Counted from the first letter of the stretch, positions 54,073 to 63,940 are shown. The stretch is DNA of 64,000 nucleotides from Mesorhizobium_A sp036742015 (GCA_036742015.1 DAINRF010000008.1:51851-115850), one strand, 5' to 3'. Notes: a model not told the origin generated them from the letters alone. Numbers and translations: made by a program.

Positions 54073-55116
54073 CTATTTCCTGTTCCTCGACTTTGACATG
54101 TCGCGCAGCAAAGCAACTTCACGCAACCAGCCTTTTACCGGCTGGGCGGGCGTGCCGCCCCACTTCTCCCCCGCAGGGATGTCATGCATGACGCCGCTGC
54201 GAGCTGCAAGCTGAACGCCATCGCCAATCGTCACGTGATCGGCAAGGCCAGCGCCGCCTCCGATCATCACAAAATCCCCGATATGAACCGAGCCGCTGAT
54301 GCCAGTAGCGGCCGCAATTGCACAACTGCGCCCGATCGTGACACCGTGACCGATCTGCACCAGATTGTCGATCTTTGTGCCGTCGCCAATGATCGTGTCG
54401 CTCAGCGCGCCTCTGTCAATCGTCGTGTTGGCGCCGATTTCGACATTGTCCTGAATGATGACGCGGCCGATCTGCGGTATTTTTTCAAGCCCTGAACGCC
54501 CGGCAACGAAGCCGAAACCGTCGCAGCCGATGCGGACACCGGCATGGATGACGACGCGATCGCCGATAAACGCTGCCTGTATGCTGGCGCCAGGACCAAT
54601 ATAGGTCTTGCGACCGATCTGGCAGCTGCGGCCAATCACGGCATTTGCAGAAATGACTGCGCCAGCACCGATTGTCGCCTTGGGGCCGATTGCCGCTCCC
54701 GGTTCAACGACAGCACCGTCTTCGATAAACGCGTCGGGCGCAATATGAGCTGCTGGCGAAACGCCCCTGCGATCGAACAAGGGTTGTGGGACATTTGCCT
54801 CGGGATAGAGCACGCGGGTCAGCAGTGCGAAGGCCTGTTGCGGGCGTCCTGTGACCAGTCTGGCAACCTGCTGCGGGATCTTGTCAGCGATCTCGGAGCT
54901 ACAAAATACTGCAGACGCCCGCAGCCGCTCTGCCAGCTTTGCCGCGCCTTTGCCATCAAGGTAGCAAATCTGCCCAAGACGGGCGTCAGACGCCGACGCC
55001 ACGCTGGAAATTTCCATTGCGCCTTGAGTTGTGTCAGCCAATGCAGAGCCAGTCAGCTCTGCAATCTCAGCCAGACTGATCCGGCGCGCAGGTGGGAAAA
55101 AGACCGGATCGGTCAT
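54073..55116 (-). CDS. lpxD: UDP-3-O-acylglucosamine N-acyltransferase
   Basis: The 347-residue enzyme adds the second hydroxyacyl chain in lipid A synthesis. It has the N-terminal LpxD domain (RRISLAEIAELTGSAL, YLDGKGAAKLAERL), a hexapeptide beta-helix, and the catalytic His region in KIDNLVQIGHGVTIGRSC. The end has the helical tail (PAQPVKGWLREVALLRDM). ATG 55116 is used in place of the longer frame at 55164. It follows bamA by 51 bases. Confidence 0.97.
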   Translation of the reverse strand: MTDPVFFPPARRISLAEIAELTGSALADTTQGAMEISSVASASDARLGQICYLDGKGAAKLAERLRASAVFCSSEIADKIPQQVARLVTGRPQQAFALLTRVLYPEANVPQPLFDRRGVSPAAHIAPDAFIEDGAVVEPGAAIGPKATIGAGAVISANAVIGRSCQIGRKTYIGPGASIQAAFIGDRVVIHAGVRIGCDGFGFVAGRSGLEKIPQIGRVIIQDNVEIGANTTIDRGALSDTIIGDGTKIDNLVQIGHGVTIGRSCAIAAATGISGSVHIGDFVMIGGGAGLADHVTIGDGVQLAARSGVMHDIPAGEKWGGTPAQPVKGWLREVALLRDMSKSRNRK

Positions 55117-55167
55117 CAATAGCCTCTCTTCCGGGCATACCGGCCCGGAAGATAGATACAGCACAAA

Positions 55168-57588
55168 CTAGAAGCGCGTTGAAACGCCGAAGTTCAGGTT
55201 CTGGACGATATCTGTGCGCTCCTTGAGCACAGGCACAGCGTAGTCGAAGCGGATCGGACCAAATGGCGAAGCCCAGATGATACCGACGCCAACCGACGCA
55301 CGCCAGTTCATGTCGAAGGAGGCAGTATTAGCTGCGCCAGATGTTGCAATGCCCCGGTCAACGCCAAACAGAGTCGCTGCATCGGCAAAGATCGCACCCT
55401 TCATGCCAAGGCTTGGCGGCACTGCCGGCAGCGGGAACTGCGCTTCAGCCGAAGCATGGAAATAGGTCTTGCCGCCGAGGTGATACCAATCCTTCCTAGC
55501 AGCGGAACCGTTGGTATCTACAGGTCCGAAGCCATTGTAGGCAAAGCCGCGGATCATCTTGTCCGAGCCCTGGAACTGGTCGAACACACGGATACCATTG
55601 TCAAACGTCTGCAGGTGGCCTGCACCAGCGTTCAGGACCCCCACGATGTCAAGTTCATCAGACAGGGTCTTGTAATATGTGCCGCGCGTGGTGAATTTCG
55701 CCCATTTTGCATCGCCACCAAGGCCAGCCACTTCCGTCGTGAAATTGGCATAGATGCCCTCACGCGGATTCTTCATGTCATCGATCGAGTTGTACTGCAG
55801 GCTACCACTGACAGACGACTTGATCCAAGGACTTGTCAAAATGCCGGCCATAATTGACGGCGCAACAACGCAAGTGCCGCTTGGCAAGTTGTCGTTGTAG
55901 CCGGGCTGCCCCTTCAGCAGTCCGTTATTGTCGCAAGAGTCGCTGATCTCATACTCTTCCTTCGTCAGATTGTATGCTAGCGACGCTGACAAATTATCCG
56001 TAATCGGCAGGCCCAGCCGGAGCGACCCGCCAACCAGATCAGTGTCATAATTGTTGAAGTTTCGGGTCTGCCGATAAATGTCAAAGCCAGCCGACATGCG
56101 GCGGCCAAGGAAATACGGCTCCGTGAACGACAGCTGGAAGTCGCGCGAATTCTTGCCGCCACCGGCTGAAATACGGATGAACTGGCCGCGACCGAGGAAA
56201 TTCCTCTCGCTGATCGAACCTTCGACCGAAACGCCGCCGGTCTGCGAACCGGTAGAATAGCCAGCGCCGATCGAGAACTCACCCGTCGACTTCTCCACAA
56301 CGTCCACCACCAGAACGATCTGGTCCGGCTCGGATCCGGGAGCCGTCGAAATGTTCACAGTCTCAAAATAATCCAGCCGTTCCAGCCGGCGCTTGGCCCG
56401 CTGAACCAGAACCTGATTGAACGCATCACCTTCGGACAGATCGAACTCGCGGCGGATGACATAATCACGCGTGCGCGCATTGCCGCGAATTTCAATGCGT
56501 TCGATATAGGTGCGAGGGCCCTGATCGATCGTATAGACGACCGAAATCGTACGGGTTTCGAAATTGCGGTCGCCGCGCGGCGTTACCTGCGCAAACGCAT
56601 AGCCATTGCCTGCCACGCGCTCGGTCAGGCCAATGATCGTGTCTTCGACCTTCTTGGCATTGTAGACATCGCCAGCGTGCGTCTCGACCTCGCCGTTCAA
56701 CGAATTGCTATCAACGCCGTCGATAGAGCTTTCAACCGAAATCTCTCCAAATGTGTATTTCTCACCCTCTTCGACCGTGAAGGTAACCATGTATTCATTG
56801 GTCGCTTCGTTGAGCTCGGCAGAGGACGAAATGACCTGGAAGTCAGCATAACCACGACTGTAGTAGAAACGGCGAAGAGCCTCTTCGTCAGCGCGCAGAC
56901 GTTGCTCATCATAGATGTCGTCACGGAAAAGGAACGACAGGATATTCGACTTTTTGGTCGACACCACGTCGGCAAGCCGACGATCACCAAAAGCGTTGTT
57001 ACCAACAAAATTGATTGTCGCGATCTTGGTGCGGCCGCCTTCCTGAACAGTGAAGACGACGTTGACGCGATTGCCGCCCAGATCCATCACCTGCGTCGTC
57101 ACGGTCGCGTCATCGCGCCCGATGCGGCTGTATGCCTGACGGATGGCTTCAGCATCTGCTTCCATCTGCGACTGGGAAAAAGTGCCGCGTGGCTTTAGCT
57201 GAACGACCCCCAGAAGAACGGCGTCCTTGTGCTTCTTATTGCCCTGGAAGAGCACCTGATTGACGACAGGATATTCGTCGACCTCAACCACCAGCGTCGA
57301 ACCGCGCTGCGTCACACGAACGTCCGAAAAGAGACCAGTGCCGAAAAGGGTCTTCACCGCCTGATCGATGTCGGCAGGTGAGAAAGAACGGCCAGGCTGA
57401 ATGCCCACATAGCTGCGAATCGTCTGTTCATCGATGCGCTGGTTGCCGCTTACCGAGATGCTGCTGACGACAGCGGCCTGCGCTGCCGAAACTGTTGCCA
57501 ATTGCACAGCGAGTTGGCCGGATACAACGAACCCGGCTGAAAGGGCTACCGCGGATGCAGCACCCATCATTTTCTTCATTGCCTTCAT
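55168..57588 (-). CDS. bamA: Outer membrane protein assembly factor BamA
   Basis: The 806-residue precursor has a signal peptide ending near VSAAQA, then five POTRA domains. The first begins VSSISVSGNQRIDEQTIRSYVGIQPG, and a later one contains FVGNNAFGDRRLADV. A 16-strand barrel follows with the omp85 pieces VEGSISERNFLGRGQ and KGAIFADAATLFG. Its C-terminal strand ends in aromatic Phe (NLNFGVSTRF). BamA inserts beta-barrel proteins into the outer membrane. The neighbours rseP upstream and lpxD downstream are the usual ones. Confidence 0.98.
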   Translation of the reverse strand: MKAMKKMMGAASAVALSAGFVVSGQLAVQLATVSAAQAAVVSSISVSGNQRIDEQTIRSYVGIQPGRSFSPADIDQAVKTLFGTGLFSDVRVTQRGSTLVVEVDEYPVVNQVLFQGNKKHKDAVLLGVVQLKPRGTFSQSQMEADAEAIRQAYSRIGRDDATVTTQVMDLGGNRVNVVFTVQEGGRTKIATINFVGNNAFGDRRLADVVSTKKSNILSFLFRDDIYDEQRLRADEEALRRFYYSRGYADFQVISSSAELNEATNEYMVTFTVEEGEKYTFGEISVESSIDGVDSNSLNGEVETHAGDVYNAKKVEDTIIGLTERVAGNGYAFAQVTPRGDRNFETRTISVVYTIDQGPRTYIERIEIRGNARTRDYVIRREFDLSEGDAFNQVLVQRAKRRLERLDYFETVNISTAPGSEPDQIVLVVDVVEKSTGEFSIGAGYSTGSQTGGVSVEGSISERNFLGRGQFIRISAGGGKNSRDFQLSFTEPYFLGRRMSAGFDIYRQTRNFNNYDTDLVGGSLRLGLPITDNLSASLAYNLTKEEYEISDSCDNNGLLKGQPGYNDNLPSGTCVVAPSIMAGILTSPWIKSSVSGSLQYNSIDDMKNPREGIYANFTTEVAGLGGDAKWAKFTTRGTYYKTLSDELDIVGVLNAGAGHLQTFDNGIRVFDQFQGSDKMIRGFAYNGFGPVDTNGSAARKDWYHLGGKTYFHASAEAQFPLPAVPPSLGMKGAIFADAATLFGVDRGIATSGAANTASFDMNWRASVGVGIIWASPFGPIRFDYAVPVLKERTDIVQNLNFGVSTRF

Positions 57589-57720
57589 CGGGCTTAATTA
57601 CCTTGCTCTCGTAGTCCCCACGGCGAGATACCGGACGATGCGGTCATGACCGCTACCGTAATAGCCGGATTTTCCCTACACGCAAGGCTTCTGGTTAATT
57701 TGAATTTACGTTGGCCTGGC

Positions 57721-57742
57721 GGCGTGGCTTTCGGGCCACGCC
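57721..57742 (-). promoter_or_regulatory. Hairpin between rseP and bamA
   Basis: GGCGTGGC and GCCACGCC form an 8-bp stem around a six-base loop in the 196-base rseP-bamA gap. There is no T-run, so it is more likely a processing or attenuation element than a simple terminator. Confidence 0.4.
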
Positions 57743-57784
57743 ATTGAGCGCCATGGTAAATGATCGCTGAATTTTCAGCATTTT

Positions 57785-58921
57785 TCAGCATGCAAAGACA
57801 TCGTTGTAGACAACGAACCCCATGAAGGCGAGCACTGCAAACATGCCGACCCGGTAGACCGCGTCCATCAGCCGCTCCGTCACCGGCCTGCGCATGACAG
57901 CCTCGATTCCATAGAACAGCAAATGCCCTCCATCGAGAGGTGGAATCGGCAGCAGATTGAGAAAACCGATGCCAACCGACAAGAAGGCAATCAGCTGAAT
58001 CAGCCAGAGTGGCCCCATCTGGGCCGCTTGCCCCGACATTTTGGCAATCTTTACCGGTCCACCAAGCTGGCATTTATCTTCGCGGCCGAATGCAAAGCGT
58101 TTCAGAAACTGGCCGGTACGCTGGATGATCGAGCCTGTCTCAAGAACAGCCTGCCACACCGATTCGACCGGGCCGTATTCAATGACCTTGCGCTGGGCGA
58201 ATTGCTCGGTGTTGACGACGCCGATGACACCAACCTTGACGGTGTTGCCCAGTCCATCTTTCTGCTCAGTCAGGCGCGGCGTAGCGGTCAGTGTGACTTC
58301 CTTGCCGTCGCGGAGCATGACGAAAACGAGCGGATCATCGGTTCTGCCTGAAACATGCGCCTGCACATCGGCAAAAGTCTCTACGGGATCGCCATCAACG
58401 CTGACAAAACGGTCGCCCGGCTTGAAACCTGCAGCTTCCGCTGAGCTGCCAACGACCACCTCGGCGACAACGGGCTCCGCCACAGGCCTGCCATAGACAC
58501 CGAACAACACGGCAAAGACTGCGATCGTCAGCAAAAAATTGAACAGCGGGCCGGCAACCACCGTCGCCGCGCGCTTCCAGACCGGCTGGGTATGGAACGC
58601 GACCTTGCGCTCTTCTTCGGACAGAGACGCTATTTCATCAGGGTCTGGCGTGCTTGTAGCGTTCATATCGCCGGCGAACTTGACATAGCCGCCCAGCGGG
58701 ATCGCCGACAGCTTCCAGCGTGTGCCGTGACGGTCGTTGAAGCCAACCAGTTCCGGTCCGAAACCGATGGAAAACGCCTGAACTCCGATGCCGCACCAGC
58801 GCCCAACCAGATAATGACCCATTTCATGCACGAACACGACAACGGTCAGGACGAGCAGGAATGGAACGATGGTGCCGAGGATGAGCCCGTCTGTTCCGAC
58901 GATTGAATTGATCAGATCCAA
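57785..58921 (-). CDS. rseP: Site-2 intramembrane metalloprotease RseP
   Basis: The 378-residue membrane protease has the zinc motif H32-E33-M-G-H36 in its first helix (VVVFVHEMGHYLVG) and a single visible PDZ domain (around GFKPGDRFVSVDGDPVETF). The second catalytic motif is NLLPIPPLDGGHLLFYGIEA. It cleaves membrane-bound anti-sigma factors and leftover signal peptides. TTG 58921 is preferred because AGGGGA sits close upstream and the first helix follows at once; a longer frame to 59110 encodes an unlikely leader. Confidence 0.95.
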   Translation of the reverse strand: MDLINSIVGTDGLILGTIVPFLLVLTVVVFVHEMGHYLVGRWCGIGVQAFSIGFGPELVGFNDRHGTRWKLSAIPLGGYVKFAGDMNATSTPDPDEIASLSEEERKVAFHTQPVWKRAATVVAGPLFNFLLTIAVFAVLFGVYGRPVAEPVVAEVVVGSSAEAAGFKPGDRFVSVDGDPVETFADVQAHVSGRTDDPLVFVMLRDGKEVTLTATPRLTEQKDGLGNTVKVGVIGVVNTEQFAQRKVIEYGPVESVWQAVLETGSIIQRTGQFLKRFAFGREDKCQLGGPVKIAKMSGQAAQMGPLWLIQLIAFLSVGIGFLNLLPIPPLDGGHLLFYGIEAVMRRPVTERLMDAVYRVGMFAVLAFMGFVVYNDVFAC

Positions 58922-59027
58922 AAGATTCCCCTGAGATGCGGCCGGAACATCGCGCCCGATGCTTGCCCGAAGCCGACCTTGGCCGCCCAATGCTGGCGAA
59001 AGCGTGACAAGCCAGCCATCAGGCGGG

Positions 59028-59843
59028 CTAAGAAAACAGTCCTTGAGCCGCGCCGACCGCGCCGAATGCGACCAGGCCGCCGAGATACAGTGCGACAGCG
59101 GCCGCGACAAGCCCGTCGACGCGGTCCATCACACCTCCATGTCCTGGAATGAGGTTACTTGAGTCCTTTGCGCCAAAGCGACGCTTGAAGCGCGACTCAT
59201 AGAGGTCGCCAATCTGGGAAATGGCCGAAAGGGGCAAAGCGATGGCCGCGAGCAGAACCGGGCTGGCGCTGCCATGCGCAAACGCCACTGCAACGGCTGC
59301 AAGCAGTGCAAATACGGCGCCGCCAATTGCACCGCTCCAGGTTTTGCCCGGTGAAATGGACGGCGCAAGTTTTGGGCCGCCCACGGCGCGGCCGACAAAA
59401 TAGGCAAAGATGTCGGTCGCCCACACAACGGCGAACAGATAAATAATCGCCCATAGGCCGGGCATGGAGTCTCCGCGCAAACCAGCAAGTGCGATTGCCG
59501 GAAGCAACGCATAGAGCATACCGCGGCCGGTCAGGCCGCCCTGCCCGCGCATAACGCCGAAAAGGATGATGGCAATCGAAACGCCGCCGCTCGCAACAAG
59601 TATCCAGTCGCCAAAACCGCCCCAGACAAGTGCGGCAAGCGCCAGCGCCACCAGTATCCAGGCAGCCATCCACAGCGGCCTGTCTTTTGCGGCAGCGTCC
59701 GACATGGTTGTCCACTCATAGAAGACCAAAGCGCCGATTGCCGCGGCAAGCAACCTGAACGGCATGCCGCCGACCCAGGTCAGTGCGAGCACGATTGCAG
59801 CGAGGATGATGGCCGAAATCACGCGTTGCTGCAGGTTACTCAT
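59028..59843 (-). CDS. cdsA: Phosphatidate cytidylyltransferase
   Basis: The 271-residue protein with about eight membrane segments makes CDP-diacylglycerol, the precursor of all phospholipids including the phosphatidylcholine made by the Pcs at base 1. The signature near the C-terminus is SNLIPGHGGVMDRVDGL. It overlaps uppS by 4 bases and is followed by rseP after 106 bases. Confidence 0.96.
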   Translation of the reverse strand: MSNLQQRVISAIILAAIVLALTWVGGMPFRLLAAAIGALVFYEWTTMSDAAAKDRPLWMAAWILVALALAALVWGGFGDWILVASGGVSIAIILFGVMRGQGGLTGRGMLYALLPAIALAGLRGDSMPGLWAIIYLFAVVWATDIFAYFVGRAVGGPKLAPSISPGKTWSGAIGGAVFALLAAVAVAFAHGSASPVLLAAIALPLSAISQIGDLYESRFKRRFGAKDSSNLIPGHGGVMDRVDGLVAAAVALYLGGLVAFGAVGAAQGLFS

Positions 59844-60583
59844 GTGCCAGCGCCTACAGCTGTGACGCCGCCAAAGCGGCGTTCGCGCGACCCGAACGCG
59901 GCAATCGCATCCTCAAGCTGGGCGCGGGAAAAGTCCGGCCACAGACACCGGAGGAAGACAAACTCGGTGTAGGCGGACTGCCACATCAGGAAATTGGATA
60001 ACCGCATATCGCCGCCGGTGCGGATCAATAGATCAGGATCGGGGATATCGGCGGTATCAAGCAAAGCGCCGAAATCGACTGTCGTCAGCTGATCCGGCTC
60101 AGCCTTTCCGGCAAGCACATCTCGCGCAAACTGTTGTGCGGCACGCACGATCTCGTCACGGCCGCCATAGTTGAAGGCGATTATGAGGGTCAGGGTGCGA
60201 TTGTTGAGGGTGAGGTTTTCGGCCTCTTCGAGCAGTTTGCGGATGTCGGGCTGCAAATTGTTGCGGGCGCCGATGATTTTGACCCGGACGTCATTCTTGT
60301 GAAGGTCGGCGAGGTCGCGGCGGATGAACAGTTTCAACAACCCCATCAGGTCACTGACCTCGGATTGCGGACGCGACCAGTTCTCCGAGGAAAATGCGTA
60401 GACGGTCAGCCATTTGACGCCGAGCTCGCCGGCATTACGCACGGTCGCCCTCAGAGCCTCGACGCCGGCGCGATGCCCGGCTGATCTCGGCTTGCCCTTA
60501 GCCTTGGCCCAGCGGCCATTGCCGTCCATGATAATCGCCACATGGACCGGTCCAGGCTGCGGACTGTCGGCGAGGTCTCTCAT
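59840..60583 (-). CDS. uppS: Undecaprenyl pyrophosphate synthase (isoprenyl transferase)
   Basis: The 247-residue cis-prenyltransferase makes the C55 lipid carrier used in peptidoglycan and O-antigen synthesis. The catalytic Asp20 is in VAIIMDGNGRWAK. It also has GHRAGVEALR, then TVYAFSSENWSRP, and RTGGDMRLSNFLMWQSAYTE. It lies 10 bases after frr and overlaps cdsA by 4 bases. Confidence 0.97.
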   Translation of the reverse strand: MRDLADSPQPGPVHVAIIMDGNGRWAKAKGKPRSAGHRAGVEALRATVRNAGELGVKWLTVYAFSSENWSRPQSEVSDLMGLLKLFIRRDLADLHKNDVRVKIIGARNNLQPDIRKLLEEAENLTLNNRTLTLIIAFNYGGRDEIVRAAQQFARDVLAGKAEPDQLTTVDFGALLDTADIPDPDLLIRTGGDMRLSNFLMWQSAYTEFVFLRCLWPDFSRAQLEDAIAAFGSRERRFGGVTAVGAGT

Positions 60584-60593
60584 GTCGACCGAT

Positions 60594-61154
60594 CTAGACT
60601 TGCATGATCTCGCCTTCCTTTTCGGAAAGCGCGCTTTCGATGATCGATATTGTATCGTCGGTCATTTTCTGCACCCGGTCGGACGAATTCCGCTGGTCAT
60701 CCTGGCTGATCTGGCCGTCCTTTTCCGCCTTCTTGAGCGAATCGATACCGTCGCGGCGGACATGGCGCGCGGCGACCTTGGCCGATTCCGCATAGGTGTG
60801 GGCGACCTTGACCAGCTCCTTGCGGCGCTGCTCGTTCAGTTCCGGCAGAGGAATGCGGAGCGTCGTGCCGTCCATGATCGGGTTGAAGCCGAGATTGGCT
60901 TCGCGGATCGCGCGATCAACTGCGCCGACGAGCGACTTGTCCCAAACGCTGACCGAGATCATGCGCGCTTCGGGTACCGTCACCGACGCAACCTGATTGA
61001 TCGGGGTTGGCGCGCCATAGGCCTGGACGATGATCGGATCGAGCAGGTTTGCCGACGCGCGGCCAGTGCGCAGCGAAGCGAGATCGTGCCGGAATGAGCT
61101 GACCGCGCCGTCCATGCGGCGCTGAATGTCCTTGAAATCGATCCCGTCGGCCAT
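60594..61154 (-). CDS. frr: Ribosome recycling factor
   Basis: The 186-residue protein is of normal length and has the coiled-coil and hinge pattern of RRF: GRASANLLDPIIVQAYG, then INQVASVTVPEARMISVSVWDKS, then LVKVAHTYAESAKVAARHVRRDG. RRF works with EF-G to split post-termination ribosomes. It lies 33 bases after pyrH and 10 before uppS. Confidence 0.98.
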   Translation of the reverse strand: MADGIDFKDIQRRMDGAVSSFRHDLASLRTGRASANLLDPIIVQAYGAPTPINQVASVTVPEARMISVSVWDKSLVGAVDRAIREANLGFNPIMDGTTLRIPLPELNEQRRKELVKVAHTYAESAKVAARHVRRDGIDSLKKAEKDGQISQDDQRNSSDRVQKMTDDTISIIESALSEKEGEIMQV

Positions 61155-61187
61155 GTTTGTCGTCTCCGTCCGTTCGTCCTGTCTGGT

Positions 61188-61910
61188 CTACGCGTCCGCC
61201 ACAACCGTGCAACGGCCTTCCCCGCGCAAGATCGCGCCGAATCCACCTTGTTCGTGAATGGAGTAGACGATTATCGGAATGTTGTTCTCACGCGCAAGCG
61301 CAATTGCCGCTGTGTCCATCACCGCGAGGCCCTGATCCAGCACCTCCTTGTGGGTGATGCGCTCATAGCGTTCGGCGCCCGGGTCCTTCTTCGGGTCGGC
61401 TGAATAGACGCCATCGACCTGGGTACCCTTGAACAGTGCGCCGGCGCCAATTTCAGCAGCCCGCAGGGCGGCAGCCGAATCGGTCGTGAAAAACGGATTG
61501 CCGGTGCCGCCGGCAAAAATAACCACCTTGCCTTCGTTCATGTATGCGGTTGCCTGGCGCTGGGAAAAGCTCTCGCACAGTTCCGGCATGGCAATAGCTG
61601 ACAGAACCACCGCGTCGACGCCGATCTTGATGAGAGAGGTGCGCAGGGCCAGCGAGTTGATGACGGTCGCCAACATGCCCATGTGGTCGCCGGTCACCCG
61701 GTCGCCGCCCTTGGATGCGACAGCAACGCCACGGAAAATGTTACCACCGCCAATGACGACGCCAACCTCCACCCCCATTGCGCGCGCTTCGGCAATGTCT
61801 GACGCGATCCGATCGACAACCGACACATCAATGCCAAAATGCTGTTCGCCCATCAGGGCTTCGCCAGACGCTTTGAGCAGCACACGTTTGTAGAGCGGCT
61901 TTGCAGCCAT
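61188..61910 (-). CDS. pyrH: UMP kinase
   Basis: The 240-residue amino-acid-kinase-fold enzyme phosphorylates UMP to UDP. KRVLLKASGEALMG is the phosphate-binding start. GVVIGGGNIFRG, DHMGMLATVINSLAL and VDGVYSADPKKDPGAERYE follow. GAGGTCCCT precedes ATG 61910, which is preferred over ATG 61925. A terminator lies between this gene and tsf, so it probably has its own promoter in the 61911-62050 interval. Confidence 0.98.
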   Translation of the reverse strand: MAAKPLYKRVLLKASGEALMGEQHFGIDVSVVDRIASDIAEARAMGVEVGVVIGGGNIFRGVAVASKGGDRVTGDHMGMLATVINSLALRTSLIKIGVDAVVLSAIAMPELCESFSQRQATAYMNEGKVVIFAGGTGNPFFTTDSAAALRAAEIGAGALFKGTQVDGVYSADPKKDPGAERYERITHKEVLDQGLAVMDTAAIALARENNIPIIVYSIHEQGGFGAILRGEGRCTVVADA

Positions 61911-62052
61911 AGGGACCTCGCTCATGTCGGCGTTTGGTGGGCGAAAACCGCATCTCGCCCCGGATTCTTGTCTTGCCAAGCCGGATACACGATGGCCGAT
62001 GCGATGTCATCACCGGACAAACAATGTAACCAGCAATGAACCCGGCAAAGAA

Positions 62053-62079
62053 AAAAGCCGGGCGCTTGGCCCGGCTTTT
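62053..62079 (-). terminator. Intrinsic terminator of the rpsB-tsf operon
   Basis: AAAAGCCGGGC and GCCCGGCTTTT form an 11-bp perfect stem around GCTTG. On the minus strand it runs into TTTTTTCTTT. It lies 22 bases after the tsf stop. Confidence 0.9.
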
Positions 62080-62101
62080 GAAAGCAGTTCGAAGAGTCCA
62101 A

Positions 62102-63025
62102 TCAGCCTTTTGCAGCGGCTGCGACTTCGGCTGCGAAATCGCTCTCTTCCTTTTCGATGCCGTCGCCAACCGCATAGCGGATAAAGCCAGAAATCCTGGC
62201 GGGCGCGCCAATGTCCTTTTCGGCAAGCTTCAGCGCGGCTTCGACGGTAATGTCAGGATTGACGACAAATGCCTGCTTCACGAGGACGACTTCCTCGTAG
62301 AATTTGCGAATGCGGCCCTCAATCATCTTTTCGATGACGTTTTCCGGCTTGCCGGATTCACGCGCCTGCTCGGTCAGTACAGCGCGCTCGCGCTCAACTG
62401 CGGCCGGATCAAGTGCGTCGACGTCGAGCGACAGCGGATTGATCGCTGCGACATGCATGGCGACCTGGCGGGCAAATGCTTTTGCAGCTTCCTTATTGCC
62501 GTCGGTCTCGATCGCAACGAGCACGCCGATCTTGCCGAGGCCTTCCGACGACGCATTATGGACATAGGACGCGACGGCGCCCTTCGACACCGAAAGCTTG
62601 GCCGAGCGGCGGAAGCTCATGTTTTCGCCGATCGTGGCGACAGCGTCGGTGAGCGTATCAGCGACGGTCTTGCCGGAATGCGGGTACTGCGCCGCCAGCG
62701 ACTTGGCGTGATCGCCATCATAGGCGAGCGCCACCTTGGCGATGTTGCGGACCAGTTCCTGGAAGGCTTCGTTGCGTGCGGCAAAGTCGGTTTCGCAGTT
62801 TACTTCGACAATCGAAGCTTCTGCCACGCCGGAATCGACGCCGATCAGGCCTTCAGCCGCGGTGCGGCCTGACTTCTTGTCGGCCTTGGCAATGCCCTTC
62901 TTGCGCAGCCAGTCGACCGCAGCGTCCATGTCGCCATTGGTCTCGGCCAAAGCAGCCTTGCAATCCATCATGCCTGCGCCAGTCAGCTCGCGCAGTTCTT
63001 TCACCTGTGCAGCGGAAATGCTCAT
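62102..63025 (-). CDS. tsf: Elongation factor Ts
   Basis: The 307-residue nucleotide exchange factor for EF-Tu has the N-terminal UBA-like domain (AAQVKELRELTGAGMMDCKAALAE). The core follows, with VNCETDFAARNEAFQELVRN, and a C-terminal region with RGIV-free normal ending. It lies after rpsB on the same strand, with a 9-bp hairpin in the 129-base gap, and ends at the strong terminator 62053-62079. Confidence 0.98.
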   Translation of the reverse strand: MSISAAQVKELRELTGAGMMDCKAALAETNGDMDAAVDWLRKKGIAKADKKSGRTAAEGLIGVDSGVAEASIVEVNCETDFAARNEAFQELVRNIAKVALAYDGDHAKSLAAQYPHSGKTVADTLTDAVATIGENMSFRRSAKLSVSKGAVASYVHNASSEGLGKIGVLVAIETDGNKEAAKAFARQVAMHVAAINPLSLDVDALDPAAVERERAVLTEQARESGKPENVIEKMIEGRIRKFYEEVVLVKQAFVVNPDITVEAALKLAEKDIGAPARISGFIRYAVGDGIEKEESDFAAEVAAAAKG

Positions 63026-63119
63026 CTCATACCTCTAAGTGCGTGTCAGCGGCCGGCGCAAAACCAATTCGGTCAGCTTCCGGTCCGCGAAAATGCGCCG
63101 TCGGCGCCTTCAGATTGTC

Positions 63120-63146
63120 CGCGGCGGACTTTTGAGATCCGCCGCG
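63120..63146 (-). promoter_or_regulatory. Hairpin between rpsB and tsf
   Basis: CGCGGCGGA and TCCGCCGCG form a 9-bp perfect stem around a nine-base loop, 8 bases after the rpsB stop. No T-run follows, so it may set the rpsB:tsf ratio by partial attenuation or mRNA protection (inference). Confidence 0.45.
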
Positions 63147-63154
63147 AGAATGGA

Positions 63155-63940
63155 TTACCGGTTTTCCGGCGTGCCGCCTTCCTGAACTTCGTTCAGGGCA
63201 GGCTCGATCGGAGCCTGCGCGGAAGCACCGATGTCAACGCCAAGCGAACCCTGCTGACGCGCGATGCCGTCAATGGCAGCACGGGCAACAAGATCGCAAT
63301 AGAGCGAGATCGCGCGCTGGGCGTCGTCATTGCCCGGGATCGGATAGTCGACAACGTCCGGATCGCAATTCGAGTCGATGATCGCGACAACCGGAATGCC
63401 AAGACGCTTGGCTTCCTGGATGGCGATTGCTTCCTTGTTAGTATCGATCACGAACATCAGGTCAGGCGTGGAGCCCATGTCCTTGATGCCGCCGAGAGCC
63501 TTGTTCAGCTTCTCACGTTCACGGTCGAGGTTGAGGCGCTCCTTCTTGGTGAAGCCATGTGCTTCGCCGGCGAGCAGCTCGTCCAGCTTGCGCAGACGGG
63601 AGATCGAGTTGGAAATGGTCTTCCAGTTGGTCAGCATGCCGCCGAGCCAGCGGGAGTTGACGTAGTACTGGGCCGAGCGCTGCGCGGCGTCTGCAACGAT
63701 GTCAGAAGCCTGGCGCTTGGTGCCGACGAACAGAACGCGGCCACCGGCGGCAACCGTGTCCGACACGACTTTCAAAGCCTGATGGAGCAGCGGAACCGTC
63801 TGCGACAGGTCCATGATGTGGATGTTGTTGCGGGCGCCGAAGATGTACGGAGCCATCTTGGGGTTCCAGCGGTGGGTCTGGTGTCCGAAGTGAACACCTG
63901 CATCCAGCAACTGGCGCATGCTGAAGTCTGGCAATGCCAT
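63155..63940 (-). CDS. rpsB: 30S ribosomal protein S2
   Basis: The 261-residue protein is S2 with its full length: DFSMRQLLDAGVHFGHQTHRWNP, NNIHIMDLSQT, WLGGMLTNWKTI and VAIIDSNCDPDVVDYPIPGNDDA. A short acidic, Pro-containing tail extends it. GGAAAGGAAA precedes ATG 63940. The final 60 bases of the window are its 5' leader, where I see no clear promoter. Confidence 0.98.
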   Translation of the reverse strand: MALPDFSMRQLLDAGVHFGHQTHRWNPKMAPYIFGARNNIHIMDLSQTVPLLHQALKVVSDTVAAGGRVLFVGTKRQASDIVADAAQRSAQYYVNSRWLGGMLTNWKTISNSISRLRKLDELLAGEAHGFTKKERLNLDREREKLNKALGGIKDMGSTPDLMFVIDTNKEAIAIQEAKRLGIPVVAIIDSNCDPDVVDYPIPGNDDAQRAISLYCDLVARAAIDGIARQQGSLGVDIGASAQAPIEPALNEVQEGGTPENR

